A DNA stretch of 64,000 nucleotides from Dipylidium caninum (lineage: Eukaryota; Platyhelminthes; Cestoda; Cyclophyllidea; Dipylidiidae). The notes below the pieces were generated by a model. That model was not told where the DNA came from. It saw only the letters and a list, made by a program, of their open reading frames with translations, and made no database searches. Positions 23,976-38,900 of the stretch are shown piece by piece. Within the stretch, counting starts at the first letter, position 1; every line of letters starts with the position of its first letter. The stretch spans positions 1 to 64,000 of the forward strand of contig QEYB01000882.1 of the NCBI GenBank assembly GCA_017562135.1, in the 5' to 3' direction. Position numbers and translations under genes: made by a program.

Positions 23976-26900
23976 TTAGAGTTTCATCTCAAAAATACGC
24001 GCTGCTCGAGCCAGCGAACGGGACGAAAGGTGAATAGAAGTGGCAGAAGAAGTGGACTGTGAAGACAAAGTGGAGGTAAGGGCGGGGTCATCCTGCGACG
24101 AGGACTTAAGAATTGCTGCTGCTGTAGTTTGGGAGTGCTGCAAACGGTCACCAGTGGTAGTAATGGTTTTCCGGACTAAGGAAGATAAATTGGCGTGAAT
24201 CCGTTGACGAATTGGATCCTAAATTGTGTCAGAAGAAAAAATTAAGTGTTCCTGATACTCGGACACATTACAATGCTTATTAATAACTAGCCTCACCTCG
24301 ATGAACTCATCTTTTAGAAAACGTGATTGCATGTTCGGTCTGGTGGGTTGCTGATGCCTTACAGATTCTGCGGCCTCTCGTGCCAACTTAAGGGCTTGAA
24401 GGTGACAGTGAGGAACAGGTTCATTGGCATCTCTCCATGGTGTATCCTCTGAAAACTTGGGGACAAGTTTTTCTGTCTTTTGTGGAGAAACAGTCACACT
24501 TTCAGACGTGGAGTCTTCCTCCAGAGGATCATCTACACCAGTTGGTTCATCGTAATCCACAGACTCTGTGTCGGCTTCTGTTCTCCGGCTGAGCAAAGAA
24601 ATGGGGTTAACAGCAAACACAACTTACTCTACTGTGCATCCACTTGAGACAGTGCGAGCAATGCAAGCTTGAGTGTGAAGAGAGGTTAGAGACTCAGCCT
24701 CCTCCTCTGAAATCACCAATTTCGAATGACTAAGAATTCTAGTTGGAGAATCAGGCTTTTCCACAAAATCTTTTCGGAAACGCTGCAGATATTCTTCCAC
24801 ATCTGTACTTGAAACTGACCAAGTCGAAGGACAATCGTTCTCTTCTCTCCGTGTGGCGGGTGCATCCATTTTGCCAGGTGCCACTTTACTTTGCGTGTTG
24901 TTTAAATCATTTCCTCGAATTAAGGCGCTCTTTGAAGTAAGTGAGGAAGTGGAACAAGAAATAATGCTAGTTGGGTCCTCATTGTACCCCTTCTTCATCG
25001 ATGACTTAGAATTCGGAACAGGAAATAGTGGAGGGGGTCTGGCATTTTTGCATTCCTTATCCATATTTTTATCAGGTTTGTCTTCTAAGTCTTTTCTTTC
25101 AATACCACCTGTATTTGTAATTTTGGCGAATACTAGTTACAACAATGCGTGAAGGCAAACACGGAAACGCATTCAACTCACCAATTTTAGAGCATCGTTG
25201 TCGAGCTTCGTTACCAGCGGAGTTATCTTCTTCGATCTCTTCGCATTCACCCATGCTATCGCCATCACTCAAAAGCACATCTTGTCCGTCTTCCTCCTCG
25301 CCGGGAAACATCTCTTAAAATCCCACCTGTTTAAGATCTTAAGACAACATCTCACCATCAGAGGAATTCGACTTCGATGCTACGCTTGAGGTCGAGGAGG
25401 CTGTTCGAATCTTGGAGTTGTTGTCCCCCGTCCCACAAAGCAAATGAAAGCTATCCATTAATGGGTCGTATTTCGGGCCAGGAGGCGGCAAAAAGACTTC
25501 TTGATTTTGTTGCTCTTGGGGTGATTGAGAGGCGTATTCATTTATCTTTGATCCCTTGCCAGGTCGTCCTAGAGATCGAGTTTCCATTGACGTTGTCTCC
25601 TGCGCAGGAGGCTTGGTAGAGAGTTCCAGTAGTTTTTTTTTGAAACGCGCATTCTGGAGATCGAGTTCTTCCATTCTGGACCTAATAAAATGTGTAGAAA
25701 GATGACATTTTTAAATTTATAGTGTTAATATCTAAGTGTTAGAAACAATACTGAAGAGTGGTGAAGAGGGAAGAAGCGTTGACAACAACTGCGGCGTTTT
25801 CACTTTCACGGGAATCATGTGGCTTCTGGGAAACCTTGGATCCGGAGTCCTGTTCTACATAGGGAAGAGCAGGAATGCAATTGGAAAGCGGCGTTTTGCA
25901 ATTGTAAAGTTGTGAATCTTCAAATGTCGCATCCTTTGAAGATAAATGATTATACATTAGAGGTAAAGTATTTAAATAACAGTAACAATTGGTGCTTTAC
26001 ACAACCAAAGTAGTGCATTTACTAACATTACAGATGCTCATCTAGATGGTCGAGAAGGCACATCAGTTAAAGGAGGACTCTTCCGCCACCTAAGCGTCAA
26101 CTATTGAATTTCATTTACTTTCAACTATGACACTTCTATAACTGTGGACAAATCCAAAATATAACTGAAGATATATTTCTTATAGTCTTAGCATTGGCCA
26201 TTTTCACTTCCATTTACTAACTTATCATTGACTGGCCAATATCTTGACACTACTAAGACACTTCTTGAAAAGTTGTGGGTCATACCATTGTCTTTCAGTA
26301 GACATTTCATGACCAATTAATTGAACTACTTCGCAGGAGTGAAAAAAGAAACGGATCTAAAGTCGTTAAAATTTTTTTGAAATGTTACATATGACATACC
26401 TGTAGATCGACAGTACTGCCGAGTTCTAACAGCCTCTCCAGACGTGGACAAAGTCGTGTAGTACTTGGGTTCTCCTCATTTTCAGCTAGTGGGTAGACGG
26501 CCATGAGAATCTGACCCCTAGAAGTACCCTTCACGTCGAGGATCTCGTACCATCCCCGTACGAATTCCAACCCTCTGACACCTTTAATCGTATTGTCGTT
26601 GGCAGTTATGTTAGTACGAGGAATGACTAATGTGGAAAGCTTCATAATTGCGGTTCCCAGATGGCGTGGATGCGCGTCCGCTTGACTTCTTTGCCAAATG
26701 TCCACTGCGAAACCCTAGACGTCAAATGATTGTATAATTGAATACGCACGTATGCCGTCCATCCTTTTTTATGATGTTTCTACTTCTACTAAATTCACAG
26801 ATTGTAACAAACGAGTGAAATATGCTCCAAAGTGAAATCACTTGGTTTTTTACACAATTTTACATATCCACAGTTCACTGGTCAACATTCAGGTAACTAG

Positions 26901-29900
26901 TATTTGCACACTATTTAATCAAACAAATACAATTTTGGGCTCTTCTACCAGACTGAGTAGATTAGAATGGATTAGTCCAAAGATGGTAATTACGAAGCGT
27001 TGCTTATACCCGCGCATTTTTAAAAAAATCAACACGCCTTGAGGTGGGACAAAACGTGGTATTTTACGGACGATTATGTCGTTATTTCAATTAGGAAATC
27101 AAACACCTTCATAAGGGACAACACACGAGGCCATATTTTTTCAAGAAGATGGAATTAATATGGAAAAGCAATATTCGCAGCAGAATTTGAAATTTATCCT
27201 AGTAACTGTCAGAGTTATCACGGTGAAAACGAAAAGAACTATTTTAGGATGGTGTCAAAAAGACTATGGTGAAAAAGAATACCGCGGATTAATTACACAA
27301 ACATTAATATACTAAATGTCAATATACTAATCCTTGACGGTTAAGTTCATGCGTCCCTAGCTAACTCAAACAAGTCTACTGATATTATCAACACATTGAA
27401 GATTGTAAGGCAAACACATGGATCATGGCTAGCGGAAAAATTTTGAAGTCTTAGATTTAAAAATAATCATTTTTAGACTGTGCTATTCGATTGTTTACAG
27501 CAGCCGCATCGGAAATTTAGTGTAGTAAGTTGAAGGAACTCTGATGTTGAAACAATGATAACCTGATCACAAACATTAAGACAACTATGTTATAACGAAA
27601 GGTAAGTTGATTTTTAAGGAGTTACTAAGGATAAGAATGAAATCTTGTGAGAAGTCAACTCATTCAAGCAAATCAGTTTGTCTACCCTTTCACCCTATCA
27701 GTGATCAAACTTTGCCCAATATAGACAATAGCAATAGACCGGATAACATTTAGTAAAAGTGTAAACTAAACTGAAGATATTGCAGACTATTTGCTTAACT
27801 CACCTTTGATTCTGTGGTGATATAGGTAAGAGGTAGGCGGACGAAACGGCGATAATTCCAGACGGGTGCAAACCTGTCGCCTGCCAAAGGTGTCACAACC
27901 GCGCGTTGCGCGCTTGTGTTCAAGTGATTTTCGTCGGTTACGAAAAATGTTGCAAAGGTCTCAATGTTCGGACATTCTAGCAATCTAAATTTGAGTCAAA
28001 ACTCATCTTTGCCATTCAACCGCTAATTCATACAAGTTAATTTATGATAAGAGCAGTAAAAAAACGTCAAAGCAGTAGAACGCCGAAGTCACATGCTCTA
28101 TCAAATCTTCAAATAAAAATTAAAAAACACAAAAAGGGGGTTAGTTAAATTCGAATCAAACAGTAGCATCACAATTAAAAAGTCGGAAATGGTTGGCTCT
28201 TAAATTTTCCTATAATACTTGGTCAACCACCAAAACCCAAGGATATAAGCTTCAGACAATACGCTTACGTGGTATCAGGAAAAAGCCGATTTGCGCGTTC
28301 AAGGTGTACGTAGGCTGGAAATACGTCCATTCGAGTAGATGCTACAGTTCTGGCAATGGATTCTTGTAGAACGGGTAATATCTTGTTCATGTGAGTGTTA
28401 GTAAACCAGAAGAGATTGCCGTTTTCCGAAATTGTTCCTTCCAGTCTGCCTTTGGGGTCGCGATTCTGTTCCTTTTGGGTGGTGGAAAGGAAAATGCCTT
28501 GACTGTTCTTGTGGTATACAATCGCGAATAGTTTAGGGGAAACCCTACTTTAAAATACTTTGTAAATCGGGGCTTGCAGGTCAAATGGAAAGTGGAGTAA
28601 ACGAAGAGGGATGCGAATGGTGTGTGAAAATCTTCCCTGCATAGATTGTGACAGTCACAAGTGAGACAGTCAATGTTAATGTGATATCATCGTGTATATG
28701 ACGACAAAAATATAGTGATGAAGGAGATTAATAATAATGATTTGCAACAAAAGATGCATTAACACCATGGTCTCGTGAATCTCAGAGTGGACCAGGTTAA
28801 CTCGTGCGATCATGAACCGATTCTAAGGCTAACAATCTACCGCTGTATGCTATTAAGCATTATGAAGACATTTTAATCGTTTCAATTCCTAAATAATTTT
28901 CTATCAGGAAGAATACTCAGGGGTATGAACAAAGTCTGGGAATAAGTAGCGCTCGTGACGGAGGGAAAACCATTTAAGAAAAGGTAAGTTACCTATAAAA
29001 AAATTTCAAAGTAACAGAAAAGTTGCATCAGTATCGGTTTTGGCGTATATTCTACTCCACGAAAACTCTTCGAAAAGATATTTAGCGTAAATATCATCCT
29101 TCAAACAACAAAAATTCGTGATGAAATTCACAGTAAATCAAGATGTCAAGCCGTAGTACATTCGCGGTGGCTCTGTCGTCAAGCGTAATAAGGAATTTGT
29201 GGTAATTTTCAACAGTAAAATCTCTTAGACCAGTCAAAGTTGACATAAGTTGTCATAATTAAGTGGCAAGTGGGATCGGTGCTTCGAATACAAGTGTTAG
29301 TAAGTGAATGCCCAAGTCAATTCACCACAAGCGTTTACATTTTTATCCCCCCCATGCAAGATCTCACATGCATATGCCTACCCTTGAAGCTGCCACTGAA
29401 AAGGTCTCAATCTTTACTGAGACCCAGTTATCATTCAGATTATCGACTGAAGGTTTGAATAACGGATAGACCGGAAACTTGTCACAGTTTGATGTTAGGT
29501 TCCAAGGTGAGTCGATTCCGAAATATGGCCAATAAAATGTTCCAGGGGTATCGCCGGAGAATTGATTCCAGAGGAGATCAATGAGCGGTACGTGTAGAAA
29601 TCCCAAAAAACGTGGGGCCGGAATTCTGAAAGAAATGACATTAACTGTGATGGTGGTTGGTGTCTCAGTGGTTGAATTTACTTCAAGGTTTAGTAATCAT
29701 TCGCTTGTTCCACAATTTTTCAACAGTTTGAAGGTAGACTTAAGCATGCCACTGGCCATCGTCCAACAACCATAATTAGTGACTAAAACACAATCACACT
29801 CACAATTAAATTGATTCTAATTCAAATGCAGGCGAAACGACAGTCGAAATTGGGAGCAGTTGACAAGGCCTACCTATTTGTGTCAAAAGTTCTGATTTGA

Positions 29901-32900
29901 GAGGACGGGTCCTTTATCGGCAACCATTTAGCCCAAAATTGTACCTCTAAAACTGTATATTTTGATCCAGCTTCGGCGGGTGCGCAGAAATTAAAGCAGT
30001 CCTCAAACTGAAAGAAATAAGGCGAAAATTTCCACTGGGAAGAGCGGTAATTGAGAGAATGTGTAAGTCGTTCAAGCATTAAAACCAAAGCGTCACTACT
30101 TCCGCATATTCAGACGCAAACCAAGAGACGGTGCACGCAAAGTTAGGAAAGGCAAGATTTCCATTTCGACCTTTAGTTAAAAACGTTAGGCGACTGAAGA
30201 GAAAATTGTAAAATTGCGACAAAGAGCGGGCGAATCACAAGTAACATGTATTGCCAATATTGGTACGCATATTCACTTGATTCAGAAGTTGCTGAAAGCA
30301 GTATGGTCATTTTTAACATATAACTTAACCCTATGTTCCATTAAAAGGAAATCACATGCATAGCGACTTATCGTGTCTCCTCACGGGATGGGTTAAGTCA
30401 AAGGCCGACAATTTTCAAAAAATAAAGCTGTGAGCAGATAGACAATAAACATTTTTGAAGCAGATAGTGAAAGATAAGTATGGTGGCTCTTGACAAAACC
30501 AACGAAGCCCATCAATAGTCGTATTTCATATCTCCATAAGTGCGCCAGCATTAATGAGTGTAGTAGCTCTAGAATGAGACTTTCTCAAGGGTATAACTTC
30601 AAATATGAACGAAAATGGAAGATGTCAACTATTAAAAATTGAATTTTGATGATGTAAAGAAGGGGAAGGTTACAATAAGAGTAACATACCATTACAACAC
30701 CACTGCCCCCATCACACTTCAACCCGTTGATACTTTTTGGAAGTGGATGGCTACTGGAAACTTGGAAGTCAGAATCCAACACAGCACGTAGGAAGAAACA
30801 ACCTTGGAACCCGTCTTCTCGACAGAGTTCCAATTCGTTTGGATCCAGAAGAGATTCTTCTGTGGGTAAATGGGCTGCCAGGAAGTGGAGCATGAGTCGA
30901 CGACTTTCTTCACCTGAAATGAGAACGTGTAGTTGTCAATCTTTGTGAACTCGACGTATGTTTTACCATAAACAGCAATATTTTATCCACCATCGACATT
31001 TAGAGCTTTCTATAATCTGCAAGACTACCTCCATTTCTCATCAAATCACGTAAACAAAGAAAATATTATAAGAACTTGATTGTCAACAACTTCATTATCC
31101 GGCAACAGAAATGTGGACTTAAGTGACATGAATTCTCTTCGTGGCAATCATGATTATAGCTATCGTCGAAGAAGCCATAGTTTAAGACATCGACTGATAC
31201 AGTATAAAGTACCAAATGATATTAGCAGTTGCTATTTAAGTTGTAGTGTATACACATTTGCCAAAAACATTTCCTAGTATTAACGTCCTAACTGGGCCTC
31301 ACAAATGGGAGGCTGTACGAATATTCAAAAAATGTCCAAAACGCCATTTTAAAACACCAATCCAATTCGACTTATGTAACATGAAAACTATCTGCATCAA
31401 GACTACAGACCAATTTCAATGCTGCTAGGTTTCACACAAGTCCTCGAAATACAGTCGAGTGCTAGATCAAATCCCAGCGAACGCAAGGAATGAAGGGCCA
31501 CTGGTGAGGCCTGTGCAAACACCTCCTCGAGAGCCTTCTTTCGAGTCAGTATTGTTCCGAAATTAGCGGATATTTCGAAAGCACCTCCGAGGCAGTAACA
31601 TTCCGATTCTGCCAAATGGGGTAACGATGGAGAGGTTCGAAGAAGGCCAATCCATCGAGGCGTCATTGTGCCGGAGAGGAGAAGATCACCTATAGGAACT
31701 CGACAACTGGCCACTAGGTGGTAGTCACCAGTTGGCCGCAATTCCAAACCGCTTTCACCATTGTAGTCAACGCCTTGGTTAAAAAGATGAATGTACTAAG
31801 ATTAAATATTAATAATCGTCAGTTATGCTTGTAGTGTGAGCCACAGTCGAAGGCGTAGTTAGGTGGGAGACTACGGATCGCGAAGAGTAACTTTCATTCT
31901 TTCTATTAGAAATAAGGGGACCTATGAGGTAAAACACGACTTACGTTGGTTTAAATATTGATATTGGTGAGTTAATGATAGAAAAAGGGATGAAACAAAA
32001 TTTTATTGGACAAATTTCCCCCCTTTTGCTAGATTTGCGCCTATTTTACAAAATCTTTGTCTTTGCTTCTTTGTTTGGCTCAAAACGCCATGTTAGACGT
32101 TTGTAATTTACAAGGATCTAAGATGATAAACTATTGAAGAGGCCTTTTTTAAAGAAATCAGGTGGAATAATTTGGTTAACATCCATTTCGCTTTAAACAC
32201 TGCGACTTTACGGACAGGAGGCTTTAATCCTTAACAAAATGCAAAAGAAATCAAAGGTGACTTGACAATAGGCAAAATGAAAAAATCAATTGTAGGGACG
32301 CTTGTTTGAATTAGAGATACGTGACATAAAGGGCAGTAAAGAGTGGGATGAATGCGAGTGTACTCAAAGTGCTAGGTGAGAATGGACGAAAAACCACATC
32401 GAACAATGAGATATCATGTAATACATCAGAGCATTTAGAGAAACGATAGTTTATTGTGTGAATCGTGCATACATACTCCAAAAGGAAGAAGGTTGGTCCT
32501 CGTTGGACCTCATGCCCGACACCTCTTCTTCCTCTTTCTTCCACAAGTCCACTTGGATTACTAGACACGGTCGCTTGACGCGTCCACATAGCCATGCCTG
32601 TCTGTCAGCGATTTCTGTGTGACTGTAGACTAATGCTTCGGCAAGGGAAAAATCTGATATATCTTCGGTACCCGACGGCTTGTGAGAGTGAACGCTCCGT
32701 GACTGAAGTTCAACAAGTATAATAAGTAAACTATACAGACCGCTACGATAAGGAGACAAAAATCCAAACATATATTCATTGAGACTGCTAATTTGCGGCA
32801 CTAATTATTAGTTTTGAGAAAGTGCAGAATCTCCAGAATGGAAGGCAACTGGAAAACGTGGGATGAACTCAATAAGATTCAACTACTGATGAATTGGCAA

Positions 32901-35900
32901 TAGAACTCGATGTCAAGAGGCTTTGGAAGAAATGGACTTAGCCAGCGTAGTATATGGTTAAAATTAGTGACGTAAATCAGACAAACATGCACACCAGCGA
33001 AAACGTCGAACAAATTCAGATAGGTCGAGAGAGGTTGGCAGCTTAATTCATGTGCTTCTTCTATACTTTTCAAACGAAAGTCGTCAGAACTACGAAAAGC
33101 GGATAACATAATAAGGTAAAAGACTTTAAAGTCGAAATATCATTCATTTTATTTTCATCTTCCAGGTCGTCACTTTGGTAACTTCAATGGGTTTCATTCA
33201 ACTAGTCCGCATGTACACTCGAAATATATCATCTATCATCGGTAACTTGTTAAATGTCTTAATCTCCTCCAATGCCAAATGTCCTATCATACTATTTTCA
33301 CAGACCATGGGATTACACTAAACGTATCTCTTTTGAAGAATATACAATACATGTCAAAGACCACCTACTTCTAACGAGTTAAACCACCATCACGACTCAA
33401 AATTACTTCATCATTAGGAGGGTTCTCATATTTCCAACCCAGTGGAAGCAACACATCCAGGCGCATCTGCAATTGCTCCTGACTGGTATGAAGCGAGGTG
33501 ATCGGTGTCTTAGACGTGGTCGTAGCCAAAAGGCGAGGTTGAGTAGTGTGTCGCGAGCAGGCAGAAGGAAGGAGAAGGAAGCAATGCATTCGTATTTGGA
33601 GACAAAGCGATCCACCGAGGCTAGAAATGGCCGCCCCTATACCCGTCAATGCCAATAGATTGACGTGAAGATGAACGCCAGGACGGACAGTTGAAGGTGA
33701 AAGACGAAGCGCTGTAGAGGGGTGAGAGGAGGAGCACCCGATTACATCCTCACCGAGAACGCAGTTGGTCGCGGTCGACGAACGCCGAACCGTACTCTTA
33801 AGCCTTGATATAAAAATTCATTGTAATATCACCCACTGCCTTCAAAGATAGGTTTATTCTCCTTAACAGATTTTCGAGTACTACTAGAGGTCAAATGAAA
33901 TAGTCACTTTAAAGTAAACAAACAGATGTTAATGCTGTTATCATGATTTTTACCTAAAAGTTAGTTCCAATGCCTACGAAACAAACACTTAGCCGGTTAG
34001 TGGTTCAAGGTCAGCTCTCAGAATTGATAACTGCATGTATCACCGCTTTCTCCTCGGATTTACTCAAAACAACCTCCAAATACAAAATAAAGAATAGTTT
34101 TAATGTTTAGTTAACATAGGATGTTGTCTCCACTAGTTCATAGAAAGACCCAGTGATAGAACGGGAGGCTAAAGGTGAACAGAGAAGGCATCATGAAGAA
34201 GTAAATCTTGATTATTCATGATCAGCTGAAGATAAAGAAGCCGGAATAGAGGCAATCACATTATAAGTTTTTTAGAGAAATACGATGCCAGTGTCACAAG
34301 TGGTGAGACTTATACCAGCACTCCACATGTGCGTGAATAGTATTTATTTATGCCTTTTAACTCAATCGTTATTTGTTGAAGGACTTCAGGAAAATCATTA
34401 CATATAACTAATTGTAACTCGGGAGAAGTATCGAGATTTAAATTTTGTTGAAAGAAGAGGTGCAGTGACATAACTCTTTTTCTCAGGTGAATGAAAATAA
34501 CGAAAAAGGAATATCAACCAAGAGTAGGATGCGCAAGATAAGCCAATGGTGACTCCTCGAAGGGTAGCAATAACAAAATTAAGACTATTTATCTCTATTT
34601 TATCTCTTTTCTTGAATACGTTTGAAGTCGCCTATTCATCGTTACCACTTTCGCATCCGCAAAATATATTCATCTAAATATACATTCATTTAACCAATTT
34701 TTTTATTACTAACAAGAGAATCACCTCGAACCATTAATAAAATTATGAATTCATGTATCTTCGAGTCTATAGATAAGTATCAAAATGCTGTACAGAAGGC
34801 AAATAATTGTTTACATTGTTTTGTTCCAAAATAATATGAGTATTACGTCACTTGTAGTGTTGACAACAGTTAAAGGTAAAAATTTCCTTCATTACCTATA
34901 AGCAAGGCTGAGAAATAGACGAGCAGACAGCTGATTAGAAGTGGCCTCGTAGAGTGATAGTGCATGATGCGAAAGATCTCGGCGCCATTCAAAAATTAAG
35001 TCACCGAGTTTCTTCAAACCGGTAGAAGAGGATGATCCCACCGACGGTGGCATAAGATGGTGTTCCAGCAAATCCCATGGTAGCACTCCATGCGCAACAC
35101 ATACGTCAAGTAGCTTTGGTGAATAAACACGTAACCACAGTTCGAAAGGAATTCCCCCCTTTGGTGATTTGACGTCTGCAAATGATGTCAAAATAGCTAT
35201 TAACGTTGAATTATACAGTTGGATACATGGACTCAGTAATGTGGTAAACGTGTCCGTTGACAAATTAGAGAGGGGGTCAACCTATCAGTAGAATTTGAAA
35301 GGCTGAGAATTTTAGATTTAGCAAAATAATAAGGAAACCGAGAATATTAGCGCGAGCAAGAAAATACCTTAGGATATTTCTTTTTATCTTGACTGATTCA
35401 CCGTATGATATCGTGATTGTTTCTACTAGTCATTGATAAATACAACGGTTAGGCCTTAGTAAACTGTCTCAAATTCACCCGTCCAAACCTACTTTTCGTC
35501 GAGGGCAAGAAACTATTATTTCATAAAGTCTTTAAACAAAAAGCATCACTTAAAGGAAACTTCAGTTTTGTTAGAAAAAAAATGAGTGACTTTTGAAAAG
35601 GTTGAAGATTTTCTTTGAAACGTGATTTTCGATACCTCGGCCCAACCAGACGAGAAATGCAAGACTGTCAAAAATGATGAACACCGTTCAAAACGTCCTG
35701 TTCAGTAGATGCCTCCACTACAAATGTGTGGGAGTGGGATTTATGTTTAGAATCGTCTTTCCACTCCACCTCAATACCGTTGTATATCTGCTTGGAGTTC
35801 TCTCCATCTACAATTCTCGAGCAATTTGCCATGTACTTGGAATGAAAAGTCTGTTGAACACCAGAAGGAAGCAGTAATGGCTGAAGTGGACGCAGTGGGC

Positions 35901-38900
35901 TACGAAATACTTCAGAATGCGCCTCTGAATCTAGAAACAGGAATACTGTAGTGTATCTACTTTGTATAGTCAAATATTTCTCAGGTGATATCCCTAAACT
36001 TTTGAAAAATGTTTCCATCCCTCAGATTGTTACATTAACAGTCATTTTCAACTTGCATTGGCTTACCCCTAGGAATTGTGTACTGGACAAAGCAGTCGCA
36101 ATCATTGAGGGAAAACATGTCCACTCCTAATTCCTTTTGCAAATTTTCTGATAAATTTGGGCAAAAATCTGTCAACGAGCACAAATTGAGATCCAATGTA
36201 TGTTCAACTAAAGCAAAATAGAATTGGTGTAATTGTATTTAAATGTATCACGCTACACCTCATAGAGTCCCAATACAATCTATAATCTGAAGTTATGCTC
36301 GTAAAAAAGATGGAAACCTTGATTTTGAATTTGATATATTCCCTACCAGACACGCTAACCACATCTTCATTGCTTGAGGCTGGATCATGCTCCTCGGTGC
36401 TCCGTGACTGATGCAAACGACAACCACGGCCACCGCCCACAACACTGGGCACTTTCCATCGAACGAAGTCAATGGATCTCCAATCAGTACACCCAACGGC
36501 TTCAGTTTGTCGATCAATCTCTAGTAAGGCCGAAATTTGATTGGCTGTACCAGCTGAAAAGCGAGTGAGTAAGTGACCGCAAATTTGACCTGTTGAAAGC
36601 GAAGTCACCTGGAGCCAGGCCTCGTCTTGAAGGATAGGCAGCTAAAAATGAGAATTCATAGTTTAAGAGGACTCAATTTGTGTGATTCAGAATAGGCGTG
36701 TAGCTGATTTTGAAATTGATAGGGTACATATCCCCGAAGCTCAAAAAAATTCAACCAGAGTAAACCTGGATTCGACGATATAAAGGATATGATAGCATCC
36801 CAAGTTATAGAACACAGACAATATGTAGAGTATTATTTAGGTGATTAAACTTTTGACAAATGATTCATACAAACGCTATTTGAGGTTAATTTAGTTTTTA
36901 TTCTCATGCACCAGAAATAAACTGCCCAAAGATGTACATTTTTTTTAAATTCTAAAACTAGAGAAGATACGTCTAAACAGTAAGTGCTGCTCAGTAAATT
37001 CATCAGTAGAGAAATTCTTTTCGTTAAAGGCTTTAGACTTACACGCGACGAGAGATGCTTTTCCGGAAGCTTATTTAGTTGGAGTAGATGAGCGAGGCCC
37101 GAGGTCATGACCTTGGCCAACCCAATAATTTCATCCTTCTCCATCCCGCGACCTGTATGTCGTGCCCATACCTCAACTGCTATGAAACCCTTTGATAAAC
37201 GAATTACCTGCTCCTACAGAAAGCATGGTTTATTTATTTAGGAGTGCTGAATGAAGGTAGGAAACAACAGCTTTGAACTACCTCTGAAAGGACAGCAGAC
37301 GCTCTGAGACCAAAATGGAAGGCAGGAGTTGATCCGGCGCCCCATGCTATGGCGGAACGGAAGCGTTTGGCCTTAGACACAATACGCTGATCAACAATCG
37401 TTTCCTCACTGCACCAAGGGATCCGAACGACGAGGAAGGAGTGTTGTAAGCGCCCGTTAGCTTGTGGTAAACGCAAGTCACACGCCTCGCGAACATTTAG
37501 AAGAATGTCAAGTGGAAAGGACCCAACAGGAGTAGGACATTCAAAATTCCGGCATGACTCGAATCTCTCGTGGAGAAAATGGATATTTTGTACCTGTAGG
37601 AAAATACGGTCTTAAAATATTCCAAACAAAAGCAACTAGTGCCACTTCCTGATTCCGCATTAATGTTCCAACTTAAATATCTGCAAATAAACCCATGAAT
37701 AAAGAAAATTAATCGATGGAGACTATTTGTCACATATTGCGAATTGCGTCTAGACGTTCCACAGTGAACGTGCCAATGTGCCTAGAATTTATATTCTGTT
37801 AAGTGCATAAAAGATTTTAGCGTAACCCGTTGCTCAAAGTTAATTGACCCCTGTTATAGCGTTGGTTTACTAAGATCTACTACCACTATTAAAATTGTTT
37901 CTCTCAAGTGCTGTCAATAGTATTTTATTTCACTTGTTATTTTGATATACAGAGGTCTTCGAGACGTGAAGACTAACTCGGATGCGGCAGAAGAAGTAAT
38001 TGTGAACAAAATCACAATGCGATAATAGTTAGTAGAGCAAGGAACTATTGGAATAGAGACTATCTTTAAGGATGGCTAAAAGCTGAAGCTCTGCGTTGTA
38101 CCCTGAGAAAAAATGACAGAGAATGGAGGGAATAAATTTTATCGGGAAAAAAGGATGAAATTTCAGGAATACACGTCTTTCTTTACAGTGAAATAATGAA
38201 ACAGTCATATGAAAACGACTTCTGATGCAAAAAAGTCCCTACGCTCACTTCAATAAAAACAATTTTGAGCAATAACATGTGTAATTTTAGACAATGGGAA
38301 AGCCATATGAATTAAATGGACAATATCGTTAGACTAATTTCATTTGCACCGCTTGCTGTTAAAAACTGAAAGTGATAACCTCGGTACTGAGATACTTATA
38401 CGTAATGGGCAAGGAAAATGCGTGATTAGGGAGAACGGATAATAGGCAGTGTAACCCAAACTTTTTTTAAGTAACGCAGACTTAAGTCCGAATATGCGTC
38501 TCACTGTCACCTATGAGATTTTCCTGAGAGAGCTTTTGAATTGAAATTCGGTACTAATAAATCAGAATTGTTCACTGACTCACCACGTCCGATTCTAGAT
38601 TGTTGACAGATGGCTTCCAAATTGGTTCCACATTTATAAAAGCGAAGGAGTGCTTGATGAGATTCTCCGAATTCCCACTGCCAAGTAATTCCAGTAAACT
38701 TTGCTTCACCGGATCTGAAAATTCTACACGAATCCGAAGAGTTTTTGGTGAAGCCGTTGGTGCTTCAGACTTATTCGAGGCCGATGGTTGGTAAAGAGAA
38801 GAAATGAGTGCATTGAAGGGCAACTCAATGCTGCCGACAAGCTATAATTTAAAAGAATGCGATATGCCTTAATCTCTTCCACGAACCAACTACGTCGCTA